Source: Arthrobacter sp. B2a2-09
Lineage (GTDB): Bacteria > Actinomycetota > Actinomycetes > Actinomycetales > Micrococcaceae
DNA length: 64,000 nt
Reading direction: 5' to 3'
Assembly: GCF_027587375.1 (NCBI RefSeq)
Contig: NZ_JAMXIC010000003.1
Coordinates: 259,686-323,685, forward strand
Shown here one piece after another: positions 8,521-18,221 of the stretch. Below the pieces are notes generated by a model. It saw only the letters and a program-made list of their open reading frames with translations, searched no databases and was not told where the DNA came from. The position numbers and the translations under genes were made by a program. Each line of letters starts with the position of its first letter. Position 1 is the stretch's first letter.

Positions 8521-9795
8521 ATGACTGATCAAATAACGCACAGCTCCACAAAGCTTTGGACTCGCGACTTCAGCACGCTGTGGTGGAGCGAAGCGGTGTC
8601 GTTCTTCGGAAGCCAACTCACCCTGTTCGCGATTCCCATCGTGGCGCTCCAGATCCTCGGCTCTTCCGCCTCGGACGTCGCGTGGATCAACGCGGCAGCA
8701 GGACTGGGAACCGTGGTCTTTCTCGGGCTTCTGGGGCCATGGACTGACAAGGTGCGCAGGACGCGGTTCATGTCCCTGATGTCGGGGCTTCGAGCATTGG
8801 TTCTCGGTGCGATGGCGGTCCTGTTCCTCACGGGAAACCTGTCACTGTTAGCCCTCGTGATTGCGGCTTTCGTGGTGTCGGGGCTGACCGGGCTCTACGA
8901 CAGCGCGTTTGCAGCCCTACTCCCGAACGTCGCCCACCGTTCCAAGCTGACGACGGCCAACACCTGGGTCGCCGGAGTCCGATCCGCTGGCGACATTGGA
9001 GCCGGAGCGACTGCCGGAATACTCCTGCAGCTGCTCTCACCTGTGGCCCTCTTTGTTTCAGATGCGATCACGTACCTGTTGTCAGCCCTGGCGATTGGCC
9101 GGATGCGGGAAGATCGGCAGGCGCCGCCGGAGACATTCACTTTCAGGGATTATTTCCTGTCGCTGGGTTCAGGATTCGCGATTCTCGTCCGGGATCGCGT
9201 GATGTGGCCAGTCACCTTGTCGATTGCCCATTTCAACCTATTCACCACGGCGATCCAGTCGGTTTATGTCACTCATGCACTGCGGACTGGATCCATGACG
9301 CCGGCCGAGATCGGAATCGCCGGAGCTGTCGGCGGAATCATCGGCCTGCTCTCCATGCTGCTCGCCCCCTGGGTCTGGGACAGGTTTCGGCCTGTCCGGG
9401 CTCTGGTGGCAACCTTCATGTTCCCTGCTCTTGCCGGGCTCGGCATGCTCTTACTCACTCCTGGACAAGCCGTCGCGAACGTACTTCTCCTCGGGCTTTC
9501 GCTCGGTTTCTGGGCGTCTTGCGTGATGGTCAACATCACCGGAACCGAAACACTCAAACAGCTTCTTATTCCGCAGGAAGCCCTCGGGAGATTCTCTTCC
9601 GCCAGCAGGGTCCTCACGTGGGGCATCGACCCGGTAGGCGCAGCTCTGGCCGGAGTTCTGGCCCTGTTCCTTCCGACCGGCGCCGTACTCGCCGTCGCTA
9701 CCTTCGGCGTCGTGACTTCAGCATGCTGGATTGTCGCCTCCATAGCCGTTCGAGCCTTGCCGCTGCTGTCCGAGATCGAACAGCGCCCCGAATGA
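8521..9795 (+). CDS. MFS transporter, macrolide-efflux-like
   Basis: 424-aa major facilitator with about 12 hydrophobic segments. It resembles the MFS_3/macrolide efflux group (FSTLWWSEAVSFFGSQLTLFAIP start; GPWTDKVRRTRFM loop between helices 2 and 3). I chose the ATG at 8521 because AGGGGGC precedes it; an upstream in-frame ATG at 8359 would add a non-membrane tail that crosses the operator. The gene is alone. Export of a drug or metabolite is plausible, but the substrate is unknown. Confidence 0.8.
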   Translation: MTDQITHSSTKLWTRDFSTLWWSEAVSFFGSQLTLFAIPIVALQILGSSASDVAWINAAAGLGTVVFLGLLGPWTDKVRRTRFMSLMSGLRALVLGAMAVLFLTGNLSLLALVIAAFVVSGLTGLYDSAFAALLPNVAHRSKLTTANTWVAGVRSAGDIGAGATAGILLQLLSPVALFVSDAITYLLSALAIGRMREDRQAPPETFTFRDYFLSLGSGFAILVRDRVMWPVTLSIAHFNLFTTAIQSVYVTHALRTGSMTPAEIGIAGAVGGIIGLLSMLLAPWVWDRFRPVRALVATFMFPALAGLGMLLLTPGQAVANVLLLGLSLGFWASCVMVNITGTETLKQLLIPQEALGRFSSASRVLTWGIDPVGAALAGVLALFLPTGAVLAVATFGVVTSACWIVASIAVRALPLLSEIEQRPE

Positions 9796-9890
9796 GCCGT
9801 CGGCAGGCCAGCGCGCCCTCCGTCTGGGCGGGGAAGTCCGGCTGCGATTCGCTATGGCACAGAGGCGCACGTACTGCCAAGATGGGCTCC

Positions 9891-10454
9891 ATGGACCCTC
9901 TGGACATGGCGACGCCCCCTCTGACCGAACCGGTTGTGCTGGTTGTCATGGGCGTTTCCGGCTCCGGCAAGTCCACAGTTGCCGCCCTCCTTGCGGGGCG
10001 GCTTGGCTGGTCCTTCGAAGAAGGTGATGCCTTGCATCCCCAAACAAACATCGACAAGATGGCAGCGGGACATCCGCTCACGGATGAGGACAGATATCCC
10101 TGGCTGGAGAGGGTTGCCGAGTGGGTCGACCGGAGGCTGGATCATGGGGAAAACGGCGTCATTACTTGTTCGGCACTCAAACGGTCTTACCGAAACATCA
10201 TTAATCGCCGGGGTTCAGGTGTCGTCTTCGTTTTTCTGCACGGGACGCCCGAGGCTATCAGCGCACGGCTGGCCGAACGCCACGGCCATTTCATGCCCGC
10301 CAGTATGTTGGGGAGCCAGTTCGCAGACCTTGAGGAGCTGTCCCCGGGTGAACCCGGAATCCGGATCGACGTTGGTCCGGGTCCAGGGTTGATTGCCCAG
10401 CAAATCATGGACAAGTTCGGCCTGCGGCCGAGCGGAACAGGACGAGAACCATGA
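9891..10454 (+). CDS. gntK: gluconokinase
   Basis: 187-aa thermoresistant-type gluconokinase that phosphorylates D-gluconate to 6-phosphogluconate for the pentose phosphate pathway. The P-loop GVSGSGKST is at residues 21-29, and FEEGDALHPQTNIDKMAAGHPLTDEDRYPWL is the characteristic gluconate kinase segment. In-frame ATGs at 9882, 9891 and 9906 are all possible; none has a strong ribosome site. The stop overlaps the start of gntP as ATGA, so kinase and permease are translationally coupled. Confidence 0.92.
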   Translation: MDPLDMATPPLTEPVVLVVMGVSGSGKSTVAALLAGRLGWSFEEGDALHPQTNIDKMAAGHPLTDEDRYPWLERVAEWVDRRLDHGENGVITCSALKRSYRNIINRRGSGVVFVFLHGTPEAISARLAERHGHFMPASMLGSQFADLEELSPGEPGIRIDVGPGPGLIAQQIMDKFGLRPSGTGREP

Positions 10455-11962
10455 ACGGAATCTCCATCCTCAGCAGGCCCTTCGCCGGGGTCGCCACCGA
10501 CGCCACCACAGACGCGATGAATCAGCCATGGAACGGCCATGACACCCAAGTGCTTGTCGTGGCGGCCATCGGTATCGCGATCGTCGTCTTGCTGATCGTC
10601 TGGGCAAAGATGCATGCTTTCCTGTCACTCAGCATCGGCGCCCTCTTCGTCGGCATTGCGTCCGGCATCGCCTTGGACAAGGTGACCACCTCCTACGAAA
10701 ATGGCGTCGGCGGCGTACTGGGCTACGTCGGTGTCCTCATCGCATTGGGAGCCATGCTTGGCAAGCTGTTGGCTGATTCCGGCGGTGCGGACAAGATCGT
10801 GGACACACTTCTCCATGGCCGGCCTGCAACGCTGCCTTGGAAGATGGCGCTGATCGCAGGCATCATCGGCATCCCCATGTTTTTCGAGATCGGGCTCGTG
10901 CTACTCATACCCGTCGTGATGCTGGCCGTGCACCGTTCCAAGGGTCCGGCGATGCGGCTTGGTATTCCGGCCCTGGCGGGCCTGTCCGTGCTCCACGGGT
11001 TCATCCCTCCGCACCCCGGTCCGCTGGCGGCAATCGGCATCCTACACGCCAATGTCGGCGTGACTCTTGCCTTTGGCCTGCTTATAGCCATTCCCACTGT
11101 CATCATTGCCGGTCCGTTGTTTGGCCGCCTCGCCGCTCGAATGGTGCCGATCGGCGCCGCTGGCGCTGGCTTGGCAGTCACCGTCGGAGCTGGCGCGAAC
11201 TCCCAGCCAGCCGGCTCCAAAGGCCCTGGTGCAAAAGCCGCCAGTTCGCGCGGCGACGCGCCCGTAGGTAAGGCACAGGATCCGCAAGCCACGCGCAGCC
11301 CGTCTTTTGCCTGGACCCTGGTGACCCTGCTGTCGCCGTTGGTGCTCATGCTGATAAAAGCCGGGGCAGACATCTGGATGGACAAAAGCGCCGCGCTGCG
11401 CCCCTTGCTGGACTTCATCGGTGATCCGGTCTTTGCGCTGCTCGTAGCGGTGCTTCTGGCTATGGTGACTTTCGGTACAAGGGTGGGCTTCTCCGCCTCC
11501 ACCCTGACGAAGAAGATCGGCGAGAGCCTGTTGCCGATTGTCGGGGTCATGCTCATCGTCGGCGCGGGCGGCGGCTTCAAGCAGGTGCTCGTCGACGGCG
11601 GCACCGGAACCGCGATCGCCAAGATCGCGGTAGCCGCCAGCCTGTCGGCCCTCGTGCTGGGGTGGATCATCGCGGTGCTGATTCGTCTCGCCACCGGCTC
11701 GGCGACCGTTGCTACGGTGACAGCGGCCGGGATCATCGCCCCTCTGGCAACCGGCCTGGCGCCGGCTCAATTAGCCCTAGTTGTACTCGCCATCGGGGCC
11801 GGATCGCTATTCTTCTCCCATGTGAACGATGCCGGCTTCTGGCTGGTCAAGGAATACTTCGGACTGACGGTCGGGCAAACGATCAAGACCTGGTCGGTCA
11901 TGGAAACCATAATTTCCGTCGTGGGATTCGGATTCACACTGCTGCTATCCGTTTTCGTGTAG
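10451..11962 (+). CDS. gntP: gluconate:H+ symporter, GntP family
   Basis: 503-aa membrane permease with 12 or more hydrophobic segments. Family signatures IPMFFEIGLVLLIPVV and LHGFIPPHPGPLAAIGILHANVG are present. A hydrophilic Ala/Gly/Ser-rich loop (around residues 238-280) interrupts the protein, as is common for the mid-protein loop. It imports gluconate or a related aldonate for GntK, whose stop codon it overlaps by 4 bp. No dedicated GntR-type regulator lies beside the pair. Confidence 0.9.
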   Translation: MNGISILSRPFAGVATDATTDAMNQPWNGHDTQVLVVAAIGIAIVVLLIVWAKMHAFLSLSIGALFVGIASGIALDKVTTSYENGVGGVLGYVGVLIALGAMLGKLLADSGGADKIVDTLLHGRPATLPWKMALIAGIIGIPMFFEIGLVLLIPVVMLAVHRSKGPAMRLGIPALAGLSVLHGFIPPHPGPLAAIGILHANVGVTLAFGLLIAIPTVIIAGPLFGRLAARMVPIGAAGAGLAVTVGAGANSQPAGSKGPGAKAASSRGDAPVGKAQDPQATRSPSFAWTLVTLLSPLVLMLIKAGADIWMDKSAALRPLLDFIGDPVFALLVAVLLAMVTFGTRVGFSASTLTKKIGESLLPIVGVMLIVGAGGGFKQVLVDGGTGTAIAKIAVAASLSALVLGWIIAVLIRLATGSATVATVTAAGIIAPLATGLAPAQLALVVLAIGAGSLFFSHVNDAGFWLVKEYFGLTVGQTIKTWSVMETIISVVGFGFTLLLSVFV

Positions 11963-12067
11963 TCAAGGCACCTTTAAGACGAAGCCGGGATCCACCGCCG
12001 TGAGCGACACGACGGGGCGAATTTCGTTTCTTGCATGGAAAATGCCACTTTTATCCTGTAGTACTAA

Positions 12068-12859
12068 GTGGACTTATCAATCGCGAGCGTCCCATCCCGG
12101 CTCTCACATATTTTGGGGAATAGTTTGAAAACCATTCGATCTCTTGGCCGTTCGACTCAGGTGGGCTTGGCCGCTACGCTGCTTCTGCTGATTTTGACCT
12201 TTACAACAGGCGCCCCCGCCGTATGGGTCCTGTTCCTCTTCCTTTTCCTCCTCGTCACGACCCTGTACACAATGGTCACTGGACGGCGGTCCTGGGCCCA
12301 CCTCCCGAGCCGCAAGATAGGCCTCGCGGCATTTGCGGGAAGCCTGGTTATTGGTTTCGTCGCTATGGGCGGAGCCGTCGCTGCCACCCCTATTGCGCCG
12401 GCTTCGCATGTGCAGCCTTCCCTCCCAAGCCAACCCTCCACCGCGTTGGCAAGTTCCGGCCCTTCGCCTTCAGCTACTTACACGTCGACTCCGAGTGTTG
12501 CACCCAGCGCTTCGCCCGCCCCGACGCCGACGCCCACTCCGACGCAGCTCGTCTCGGTCGAGCCAACTACAGCCGCGGTCATACCCGCAGCGCCTGCGGT
12601 ACCTGCCGCACCCGCACCCCCGGTGGTAGCACCAGCGGCCCCCGTGGCACCGCCGGCGCCCATACCCGCCGTGCCCGCAGCACCGCCGGCTCCGGCCCCG
12701 GCTCCGGCTCCGGCAACAAACGTCGTGCAAGGCGTAATCCCTGGCGCCTTCTGCCCCAATGCGGACGTAGGAATGCAAGGGGTCTCGGCCGCCGGCAACA
12801 TCTACGTCTGCGGCGGCAAAGGCCCAGACAGGAATGGCCACTACCACTGGAACTCATAA
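12068..12859 (+). CDS. membrane protein with Pro/Ala/Thr-rich linker and Cys-containing C-terminal domain
   Basis: 263 aa. Three hydrophobic segments (around residues 32-48, 50-68 and 84-106) are followed by about 110 residues of low-complexity Pro/Ala/Ser/Thr linker (PTPTPTPT, PAPAPAPA). A small C-terminal module follows (GAFCPNADVGMQG ... YVCGGKG ... HYHWNS) with two Cys that could form a disulphide. The layout suggests membrane anchoring with the module displayed in the wall. The listed start is GTG 12068; TTG 12125, with GGGGA in front, may be the true start. Function not recognised. Confidence 0.65.
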   Translation: MDLSIASVPSRLSHILGNSLKTIRSLGRSTQVGLAATLLLLILTFTTGAPAVWVLFLFLFLLVTTLYTMVTGRRSWAHLPSRKIGLAAFAGSLVIGFVAMGGAVAATPIAPASHVQPSLPSQPSTALASSGPSPSATYTSTPSVAPSASPAPTPTPTPTQLVSVEPTTAAVIPAAPAVPAAPAPPVVAPAAPVAPPAPIPAVPAAPPAPAPAPAPATNVVQGVIPGAFCPNADVGMQGVSAAGNIYVCGGKGPDRNGHYHWNS

Positions 12860-12956
12860 GGGGATTCGGTGCCCGGGAGGATCAGGCCAGTCACCGTGAA
12901 TAGCAGAGCTCGAATCGCGGTGTGGCTCTTTCCATCCCGGTCGGCCCCGACCACCA

Positions 12957-13601
12957 CTAGAGGGCGGCACGCGCCTCGTCGGCGTTCAAAAGCTTTCCAC
13001 CAAGCCCGCCATTCTGGTGAAGGTCGCCTCGCATCAGCTCGAGCCTGCCGGCCGCCTCGATTCCGCCGGCTTTGACCGGATCAAAGCCAGCAGCAGTAAT
13101 GAGCCTCTCCACCGTTTCGGCCGCTGCGTCGTCGTCGGTTGCGTAAAACAGGACTGCCCGCCCGGAGGGCCGGTTGGCTGCCGAGCCCAGCGCATCGGCA
13201 CCCAACGAGCCGAAAGCCTTCACGAAGTGCACACCTGCAGGGAGCAGATTTGCGACGATCGAGGCTGCTGATTCGCCCTCCGCAAGCGTATTGGTATATC
13301 CGCCGCGGCCATCAGGCCCGATCGGGTTGGTCGGGTCGATTACCACCTTGCCGACCAGTTTCTGTGACAAGTCGGAGATGAGTTCCTTCTCAGTGTCCAG
13401 CCACACGGCCATCAGGACAGCGTCAGCCTGTGATACGGCATCGGCAACGCTTGCCGAGCTCGCGAGCGGACCCAGCTCAGCGGCCAACGATGCAGCACCG
13501 GATTGATCGCGGGCGGCCAAGACGACCGGCTCGCCGCCCTGAACAAGATTGCGGGCGACCCGGGACCCGATGTTACCGATTCCAATGATTGCAGTTGTCA
13601 C
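12957..13601 (-). CDS. NAD(P)-binding F420-dependent oxidoreductase-like protein
   Basis: 214-aa Rossmann protein. It starts TTAIIGIGNIGSRVARNLVQGG and carries VVIDPTNPIGPDGRGGY and VHFVKAFGSL, typical of the NADPH:F420 reductase-like (NAD_binding_10/F420_oxidored) group. The GTG start at 13601 is chosen because GGAGG lies five bases upstream; a frame open to 13640 has no ribosome site. It has no operon partner. The redox substrate is unknown. Confidence 0.8.
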   Translation of the reverse strand: MTTAIIGIGNIGSRVARNLVQGGEPVVLAARDQSGAASLAAELGPLASSASVADAVSQADAVLMAVWLDTEKELISDLSQKLVGKVVIDPTNPIGPDGRGGYTNTLAEGESAASIVANLLPAGVHFVKAFGSLGADALGSAANRPSGRAVLFYATDDDAAAETVERLITAAGFDPVKAGGIEAAGRLELMRGDLHQNGGLGGKLLNADEARAAL

Positions 13602-13932
13602 GTCAACCTCCAGATTATGGTGATAGAAAGTTTGGCCCAATGGTTCATTTGTGGAGAGACTGGGTCACTTTAGGTGAGACGGGACATCACCCAGCGCACT
13701 TTCGGCAAAGTGCCCTGTCCTGATGGTAAGGCCTTCTACTAATGGCCAACATAGGGTGTGCATACACGCGGTCCTCGCCGTTGAAGCCTTGCCTTGAATA
13801 AACCCATCAGCAAGTAAGCCCCCGAACTCCAAACCAGCCCGACGCCGGTTGGAACGCGAGTACTTTCGTCGAAAATTCACCAAATTCACCCAAATTCACC
13901 TGAGGAACGTGGCCCACCGGGACACCATCGTC
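13602..13932. other. 331-bp intergenic stretch with short direct repeats
   Basis: No convincing gene was seen. AAATTCACC occurs three times in a row (13873-13881, 13882-13890, 13892-13900). The stretch is less GC-rich than its surroundings and precedes the 3' end of the minus-strand kinase gene. Confidence 0.5.
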
Positions 13933-14838
13933 TTACAAGCCCAAGATGGGATCCGTGAGCAGGCGATCGAGTGTGCTCCGCCCGAGTGCGCTCATTGTGG
14001 GATTCGAGTCGGCGTAGTACCAGACGAGCCCGATCGCTTGTTCGTAGGCCCAGGCGGCGCCCCGCCTCCATTCGAGGTCCCCGAGCGCGAGATTGGTGCG
14101 GAGGGTGTCCCGTTGGCTGAAGTCGAGCATGTGCCATGCGGCAACGAGGTCGAGCGCAGGGTCGGCAGGGCCGAAGCCACCGGTGTCGAGGACGCCCGCG
14201 AGGCGACCGGACCTAAGGATTACGTTTCCGGGAATGAGGTCTTTGTGGGACATGACATCGTCACCGTGGCGAGGCAGCGATCTGAGCGATGCCCAGGCCC
14301 GTCGGAGCCGATCCACCGGCAAGAGTCCTTCGCTTTGTTGCAGGCATTGCGAGATCCACCCATCATGCGCAACCAGCTCCCCTCCGCGACCCTCGCCAGA
14401 GAACGAGCGACCCTTTGTGTCCGCCTGACGAAGACTCGCGATGAGCGCTGCGAGGTCCAGGGCGAAGGATGCCGACGACGCGGCCGAGGCTGGGGTCGCA
14501 ATCTCGCCCTCGATCCAGGTTTGGACAGACCAGGGCAACGGGTATTCTCCGCCAGGCTCACCAATCGCAACTGGCAAAGGGGACGGCACGGTGCTCACTG
14601 CGGCGAACTCGCGCATCGCAGCGTGTTCTGCAAGAAGGACTGCGCGGGCTTCGCCAGCGTCCCCGCCTTGCATCGGGAACTTGGCGGCGCACCTTGTTCC
14701 CACCCGGTACAGGTAATTAACCGTCCCGGCACTCTCAACGGCGGTGACTTCCGATTCGGCGACCGAAGGAAACAGCCCCCGCACCAGAAGCACAGCTTCA
14801 GACCGACCCAGACTGCGCTGATCCTCATGCATCGCCAC
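13933..14838 (-). CDS. aminoglycoside phosphotransferase family kinase
   Basis: 301-aa APH/choline-kinase-fold protein. The catalytic loop reads MSHKDLIPGNVIL (H-x-D-x4-N) and the metal-binding loop reads GVLDTGGFGPADPALDL, where family members usually have D-W/F-G. The N-terminal lobe contains AAKFPMQGG, the likely ATP-binding Lys strand. Many such proteins phosphorylate small hydroxylated metabolites rather than antibiotics, so resistance should not be assumed. No operon partner. Confidence 0.8.
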   Translation of the reverse strand: MAMHEDQRSLGRSEAVLLVRGLFPSVAESEVTAVESAGTVNYLYRVGTRCAAKFPMQGGDAGEARAVLLAEHAAMREFAAVSTVPSPLPVAIGEPGGEYPLPWSVQTWIEGEIATPASAASSASFALDLAALIASLRQADTKGRSFSGEGRGGELVAHDGWISQCLQQSEGLLPVDRLRRAWASLRSLPRHGDDVMSHKDLIPGNVILRSGRLAGVLDTGGFGPADPALDLVAAWHMLDFSQRDTLRTNLALGDLEWRRGAAWAYEQAIGLVWYYADSNPTMSALGRSTLDRLLTDPILGL

Positions 14839-15015
14839 TCCCCAAGCCTACGCACAGGCTGTGCCCGCCAACCGGCAAGCGTGCCGGGACTCCCCCGGGC
14901 CCTCCATCCTGCAAAGCGTCCCTACCCGCACACGGACTCCCGCCCAGTTCAGCAAGGAGTCTTTCTCCCGGCGTGAAACCGACGTAAAGTCCGCGGTAGG
15001 CTCCCTCCCGGGCCG

Positions 15016-15042
15016 GTAAACGAACAGCCGCGTAAACGAACA
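15016..15042 (+). repeat. paired direct repeat in the 5' region of the VOC gene
   Basis: GTAAACGAACA occurs at 15016-15026 and 15032-15042, one and a half helical turns apart and just before the ribosome site GGAGG. It could be a regulator-binding pair or a chance duplication. Confidence 0.4.
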
Positions 15043-15057
15043 CTTGGAGGGCTTCCC

Positions 15058-15498
15058 ATGTCGCGCATCATGCGGTTCGACCACGTCGGTGTCACCGTTG
15101 AAGACCTCGACCACGTGACGGCGTTCTTCGTTGGACTCGGGCTCGAGATCGAGGGCCGGACGTTCGTGGAGGGCGAGTTCATCGACACGGTCATAGCGAT
15201 CCCGGATTCCCGTACAGAGATCGTCATGTTGCGGACACCTGACGGAGGAACAGGGGTGGAGCTTTCCAGCTTCGTCCGGCCAGACCCGTCGCCGGGATCG
15301 CCTGCCGCCATGGCCAACGAACTCGGGCTGCGCAGTTTGTCCTTCGAAGTCGATGATCTCCAGGCGCACGTCGACCGGCTGTCCGCCGAGGGGTATGGGC
15401 TGGTCGGTGGCATCGGCCAGTATGAGGGAGCGTGGCGGATGGCCTACGTGCGTGGTCCAGAGGGAATCACCGTGGCCCTCGCCGAGCGGATCAGCTGA
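15058..15498 (+). CDS. glyoxalase/VOC-superfamily protein
   Basis: 146 aa, two beta-alpha-beta-beta-beta modules of the vicinal oxygen chelate fold. It begins IMRFDHVGVTVEDLDHVTAFF (first metal-ligand His expected at FDHVG) and ends VRGPEGITVALAERI (metal-ligand Glu region replaced by ITVALAE). LRSLSFEVDDLQAHVDRL marks the second module. The start ATG has TTGGAGGGCTTCCC in front. Substrate not predictable; such proteins range from lyases to resistance proteins. Confidence 0.85.
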   Translation: MSRIMRFDHVGVTVEDLDHVTAFFVGLGLEIEGRTFVEGEFIDTVIAIPDSRTEIVMLRTPDGGTGVELSSFVRPDPSPGSPAAMANELGLRSLSFEVDDLQAHVDRLSAEGYGLVGGIGQYEGAWRMAYVRGPEGITVALAERIS

Positions 15499-15537
15499 CG
15501 CAGCCACCTCGTAGCGGCATCACCGTTCGCTCGGACG

Positions 15538-17292
15538 TCAGGCCACAGCGCGCAGTCGCACGGCTACGTACTGCCTGCCCGGCAACTCGATCCTGAACCG
15601 GCCGGAGAACGTGCCGGGAAGGGTGTCCACGGTCATGTTCCAGGTATCGATGATGTCAATCTCATATGTCAGGTCCTGCGGTTTGACGAAGCGCCGGTAG
15701 GTGGGTTGGTTGAAACCGAAGTAGATGAGTTCGTACTCGTTCTCGATGCCGGCGCTGGGCACGTCCCAGCTTCCTTCGAGGGGCTCGAGTCGTCCGCCCG
15801 GGGCCTCATCGAGGATCCGGCGAAGGAAGCCGATGCGCTCGGGACTGGTTCCCTTGAGCTCCCCGCCCTTGGCCCACCAAAGGATGTCATCGGGATCCAT
15901 GTAGGTTTCGCCGTGGCCGACGTACCCGCCCCGGACCGCCCCCTCCCAGAACCTGCGCGTCATTTCCTCGCCGGTGATGTTTCCCCAACCTTGATCGATG
16001 TTTCCTTCGTAGGCGCATTCGTCGATGACGATCGGTTTGCCGTACTGCTCCCGCCATTCGGTGGTCATTTCGGCAGTCTTGTAAATATCGCGCCGTTGGA
16101 TGCTGCAGTGGGTGACCCAAGGACGGGAGTGGTCGTAGAAGTCCCGGCAGTTGTGGATGGAGAGGAGATGCTGGTTGGGATCGTTCTTGGTGACGATGCC
16201 CGCGAAGCGCTCCCAATCATCGGTTGTTTTGTCGAACATGAGGTCGTACTCGTTCGCCAGGGACCACCAGATGTTGCGGCGGGACGCGAGGCGGGCGACC
16301 GCGTACTGGACGAACAGATCGTCTGCGTCCGGGCCCATGGCGGAGAAACCCCACCGGTCGTAGGCATGGAAGAGGATCAGGTCCGCTTCGATCCCCAGCT
16401 CCTCGAGCTGATCGATGCGACGCTCCAAATGCCGCCAAAACGCCGGGTTGGGTCGCAGGTAGTCGAAGCCGGCTTCAACGGAGCCCTCGTAGGGGTAGAT
16501 CTCGGGTTCGTTCTCGTTGAACAGGTAGGACTTGGGGAAGACGCACATGCGCATTTTGTTGAATGGCCCGGCCGCGAGGGACTTCAGGGTCTGTTCCTCC
16601 AAAGCGTTGCCTTGGTGGGTCCACACGTAAGAGGTCGTTCCGATCGGAACGTAAGGGGCGCCGTCGTCGTACGCGAAATGGAACTGTTCGGCGACCCGGA
16701 CAACGCCGCGGGACGCAGCCGCACCGGCGTCGAAGGCGCCGCTGATGCCGTTCAGGGAACGGGCGTTGCTAGCTGTGGTGAATGACCAGGTTCCCGATTC
16801 GGGAACCAGGAACCGGATGCGGTAGGTGGCGTCGCCATCGTAAAAACCAGGGACGGTGAGCGAGGTGCCGCTGCTGCAGAATTCGGCGCTGAGTTCGACG
16901 TCGGTGAACGGGTTGCCGTGGCGGGGGCCGATGAGCTCGATCTCGAAGGCGGCCCATTTGGCGCCCGACGACGGGAAGGTCACCTTGGCGCTGGCCTCCG
17001 TGGTGTCCTCGGGCTCGTAGTCGGAACGTGCGCGGGAACGTGTCGGCTTGCTGTTCGCGTGGGCGCCGGGGGCCGGTGTCAGGGCGGTGATGCGTGCGAG
17101 GATTTCCTCGCGGCGGGCGACATCGCCCTGCAGCCGTTCCTCGGTTCCCAGGATGAGGCCGAGTGGGTAGTGGTACAGCGTGTGCAGGATCGGGTTGTTT
17201 GCGAGCTCGGGGATTTCCGCGGAAATGATCCCGTGGGCGGAGGGGTCGCGCATGACTTCGAACAGCGGCGTCGTGGTGGTGAAGGTTTGCAT
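15538..17292 (-). CDS. DUF5060/DUF4038-type glycoside hydrolase
   Basis: 584 aa without a signal peptide, so it acts in the cytoplasm. An N-terminal helical segment (around 10-70) is followed by a DUF5060-like beta domain (around 100-175) and a TIM barrel (around 205-500). The barrel has the clan-A style acid/base pair N347-E348 in SLANEYD and nucleophile candidate E425 in IVIDECAYEG. It follows an ABC transporter in the same direction, so it likely hydrolyses the imported oligosaccharide. Similar proteins act on apiose, rhamnose or arabinose linkages; the true linkage is unknown. ATG 17292 with AGAGAGAAACG in front was chosen over an upstream frame that overlaps the permease gene. Confidence 0.8.
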   Translation of the reverse strand: MQTFTTTTPLFEVMRDPSAHGIISAEIPELANNPILHTLYHYPLGLILGTEERLQGDVARREEILARITALTPAPGAHANSKPTRSRARSDYEPEDTTEASAKVTFPSSGAKWAAFEIELIGPRHGNPFTDVELSAEFCSSGTSLTVPGFYDGDATYRIRFLVPESGTWSFTTASNARSLNGISGAFDAGAAASRGVVRVAEQFHFAYDDGAPYVPIGTTSYVWTHQGNALEEQTLKSLAAGPFNKMRMCVFPKSYLFNENEPEIYPYEGSVEAGFDYLRPNPAFWRHLERRIDQLEELGIEADLILFHAYDRWGFSAMGPDADDLFVQYAVARLASRRNIWWSLANEYDLMFDKTTDDWERFAGIVTKNDPNQHLLSIHNCRDFYDHSRPWVTHCSIQRRDIYKTAEMTTEWREQYGKPIVIDECAYEGNIDQGWGNITGEEMTRRFWEGAVRGGYVGHGETYMDPDDILWWAKGGELKGTSPERIGFLRRILDEAPGGRLEPLEGSWDVPSAGIENEYELIYFGFNQPTYRRFVKPQDLTYEIDIIDTWNMTVDTLPGTFSGRFRIELPGRQYVAVRLRAVA

Positions 17293-17333
17293 CGTTTCTC
17301 TCTGGGTTGTGGTGGGTCGCTGCAAGGGGGCGC

Positions 17334-18221
17334 TTAGCCCTTGACTGCGCCGGTGAACATGCCTTGGACGAAGTAGCGCTGGAAGAGCAGGTAGATGATG
17401 ACCACAGGAAGGATGGACATGAGCGTGAAGGCATTGAGCGGCCCGTACGAGCTGGTGAACTGCGACTGGAAGCTCTGAATGGCCAACGGGACGGTCTGTG
17501 AGGCCTTGTTCTGCAGGATCACCAGCGCGATGGCGTATTCGTTCCACGTGGAGACGAAGTCCAGGATGAACAGTGCCGCGAGGGCGGGCTTGGACAGCGG
17601 CAGGATGATCTGCAGGAACAATCGGAGGTTTCCGCCGCCGTCGACCCTGACGCTTTCGTCGATTTCCTTCGGTACGGAGGTGAAGAAGCCGTAGAGGATG
17701 AAGATCTGGTACGGCAGGCCGAAGCCGATGTAGGGAAGGATCACCCCGAGCGGGTTGTTCAGCAGCCCGAGGTCAAGGATGGTGCGGAACAGCGGGCCGA
17801 GTGCCACCTGGATCGGGACCATGGAGCCGAGCGCGAAGGCCGCCAAGAGACCGCGGCTGAACTTGAACTTGATGCGCGAGAGGGCGAAGGCCGCCGCGGC
17901 CGAGATGAACAAGCCGATGGGGACTTTGATCACCGCGATCAGGAGGCTGTTTCCGCCGGCCGTGAGCAGGTTGCCGGTGGCGAGTGCTTTGGCGTAGTTT
18001 GCCCATTCGGCGCTGCTGGGCAGGGAGAACGAGGACGTGGAGAAGATCTGGTTCTCGGTCTTCAGCGAGGTGAGCACCACGAAGATCAGGGGCATCGCCC
18101 ACACGAGCATGCAGATGGCCAAGGCGATCCAGAGGCCGACGCGGATGTAGTCGACGTTCCGGCGGGGGCGTGGTGTGTGGTCGACCCTTTGGGTGCGGCG
18201 TCTGATGGTCAGGGTGGACAT
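17334..18221 (-). CDS. carbohydrate ABC transporter permease (MalG type)
   Basis: 295 aa with six transmembrane segments. The EAA-like cytoplasmic loop reads ESVRVDGGGNLRLFLQIILPLSKP, the docking site for the ATPase. The start is the ATG at 18221, which shares one base with the TAA stop of the upstream permease (TAATG), indicating coupled translation. A much longer frame upstream is an out-of-frame artefact over the other permease. No ATPase gene is present, so a shared MsiK-type ATPase is expected. Confidence 0.9.
   Translation of the reverse strand: MSTLTIRRRTQRVDHTPRPRRNVDYIRVGLWIALAICMLVWAMPLIFVVLTSLKTENQIFSTSSFSLPSSAEWANYAKALATGNLLTAGGNSLLIAVIKVPIGLFISAAAAFALSRIKFKFSRGLLAAFALGSMVPIQVALGPLFRTILDLGLLNNPLGVILPYIGFGLPYQIFILYGFFTSVPKEIDESVRVDGGGNLRLFLQIILPLSKPALAALFILDFVSTWNEYAIALVILQNKASQTVPLAIQSFQSQFTSSYGPLNAFTLMSILPVVIIYLLFQRYFVQGMFTGAVKG

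Noticed and set aside
12031..12064. possible promoter TTGCAT ... TAGTAC
   Set aside because: Spacing between the hexamers is too long for a standard sigma-70-type promoter.
12470..12847. minus-strand Arg/Gly/Cys-rich frames
   Set aside because: Complement of the Pro/Ala-rich linker of the 12068-12859 gene; composition is an artefact of the repeat codons.
13849..14976. 375-codon plus-strand frame
   Set aside because: Antisense to the phosphotransferase-family kinase with complete catalytic motifs.
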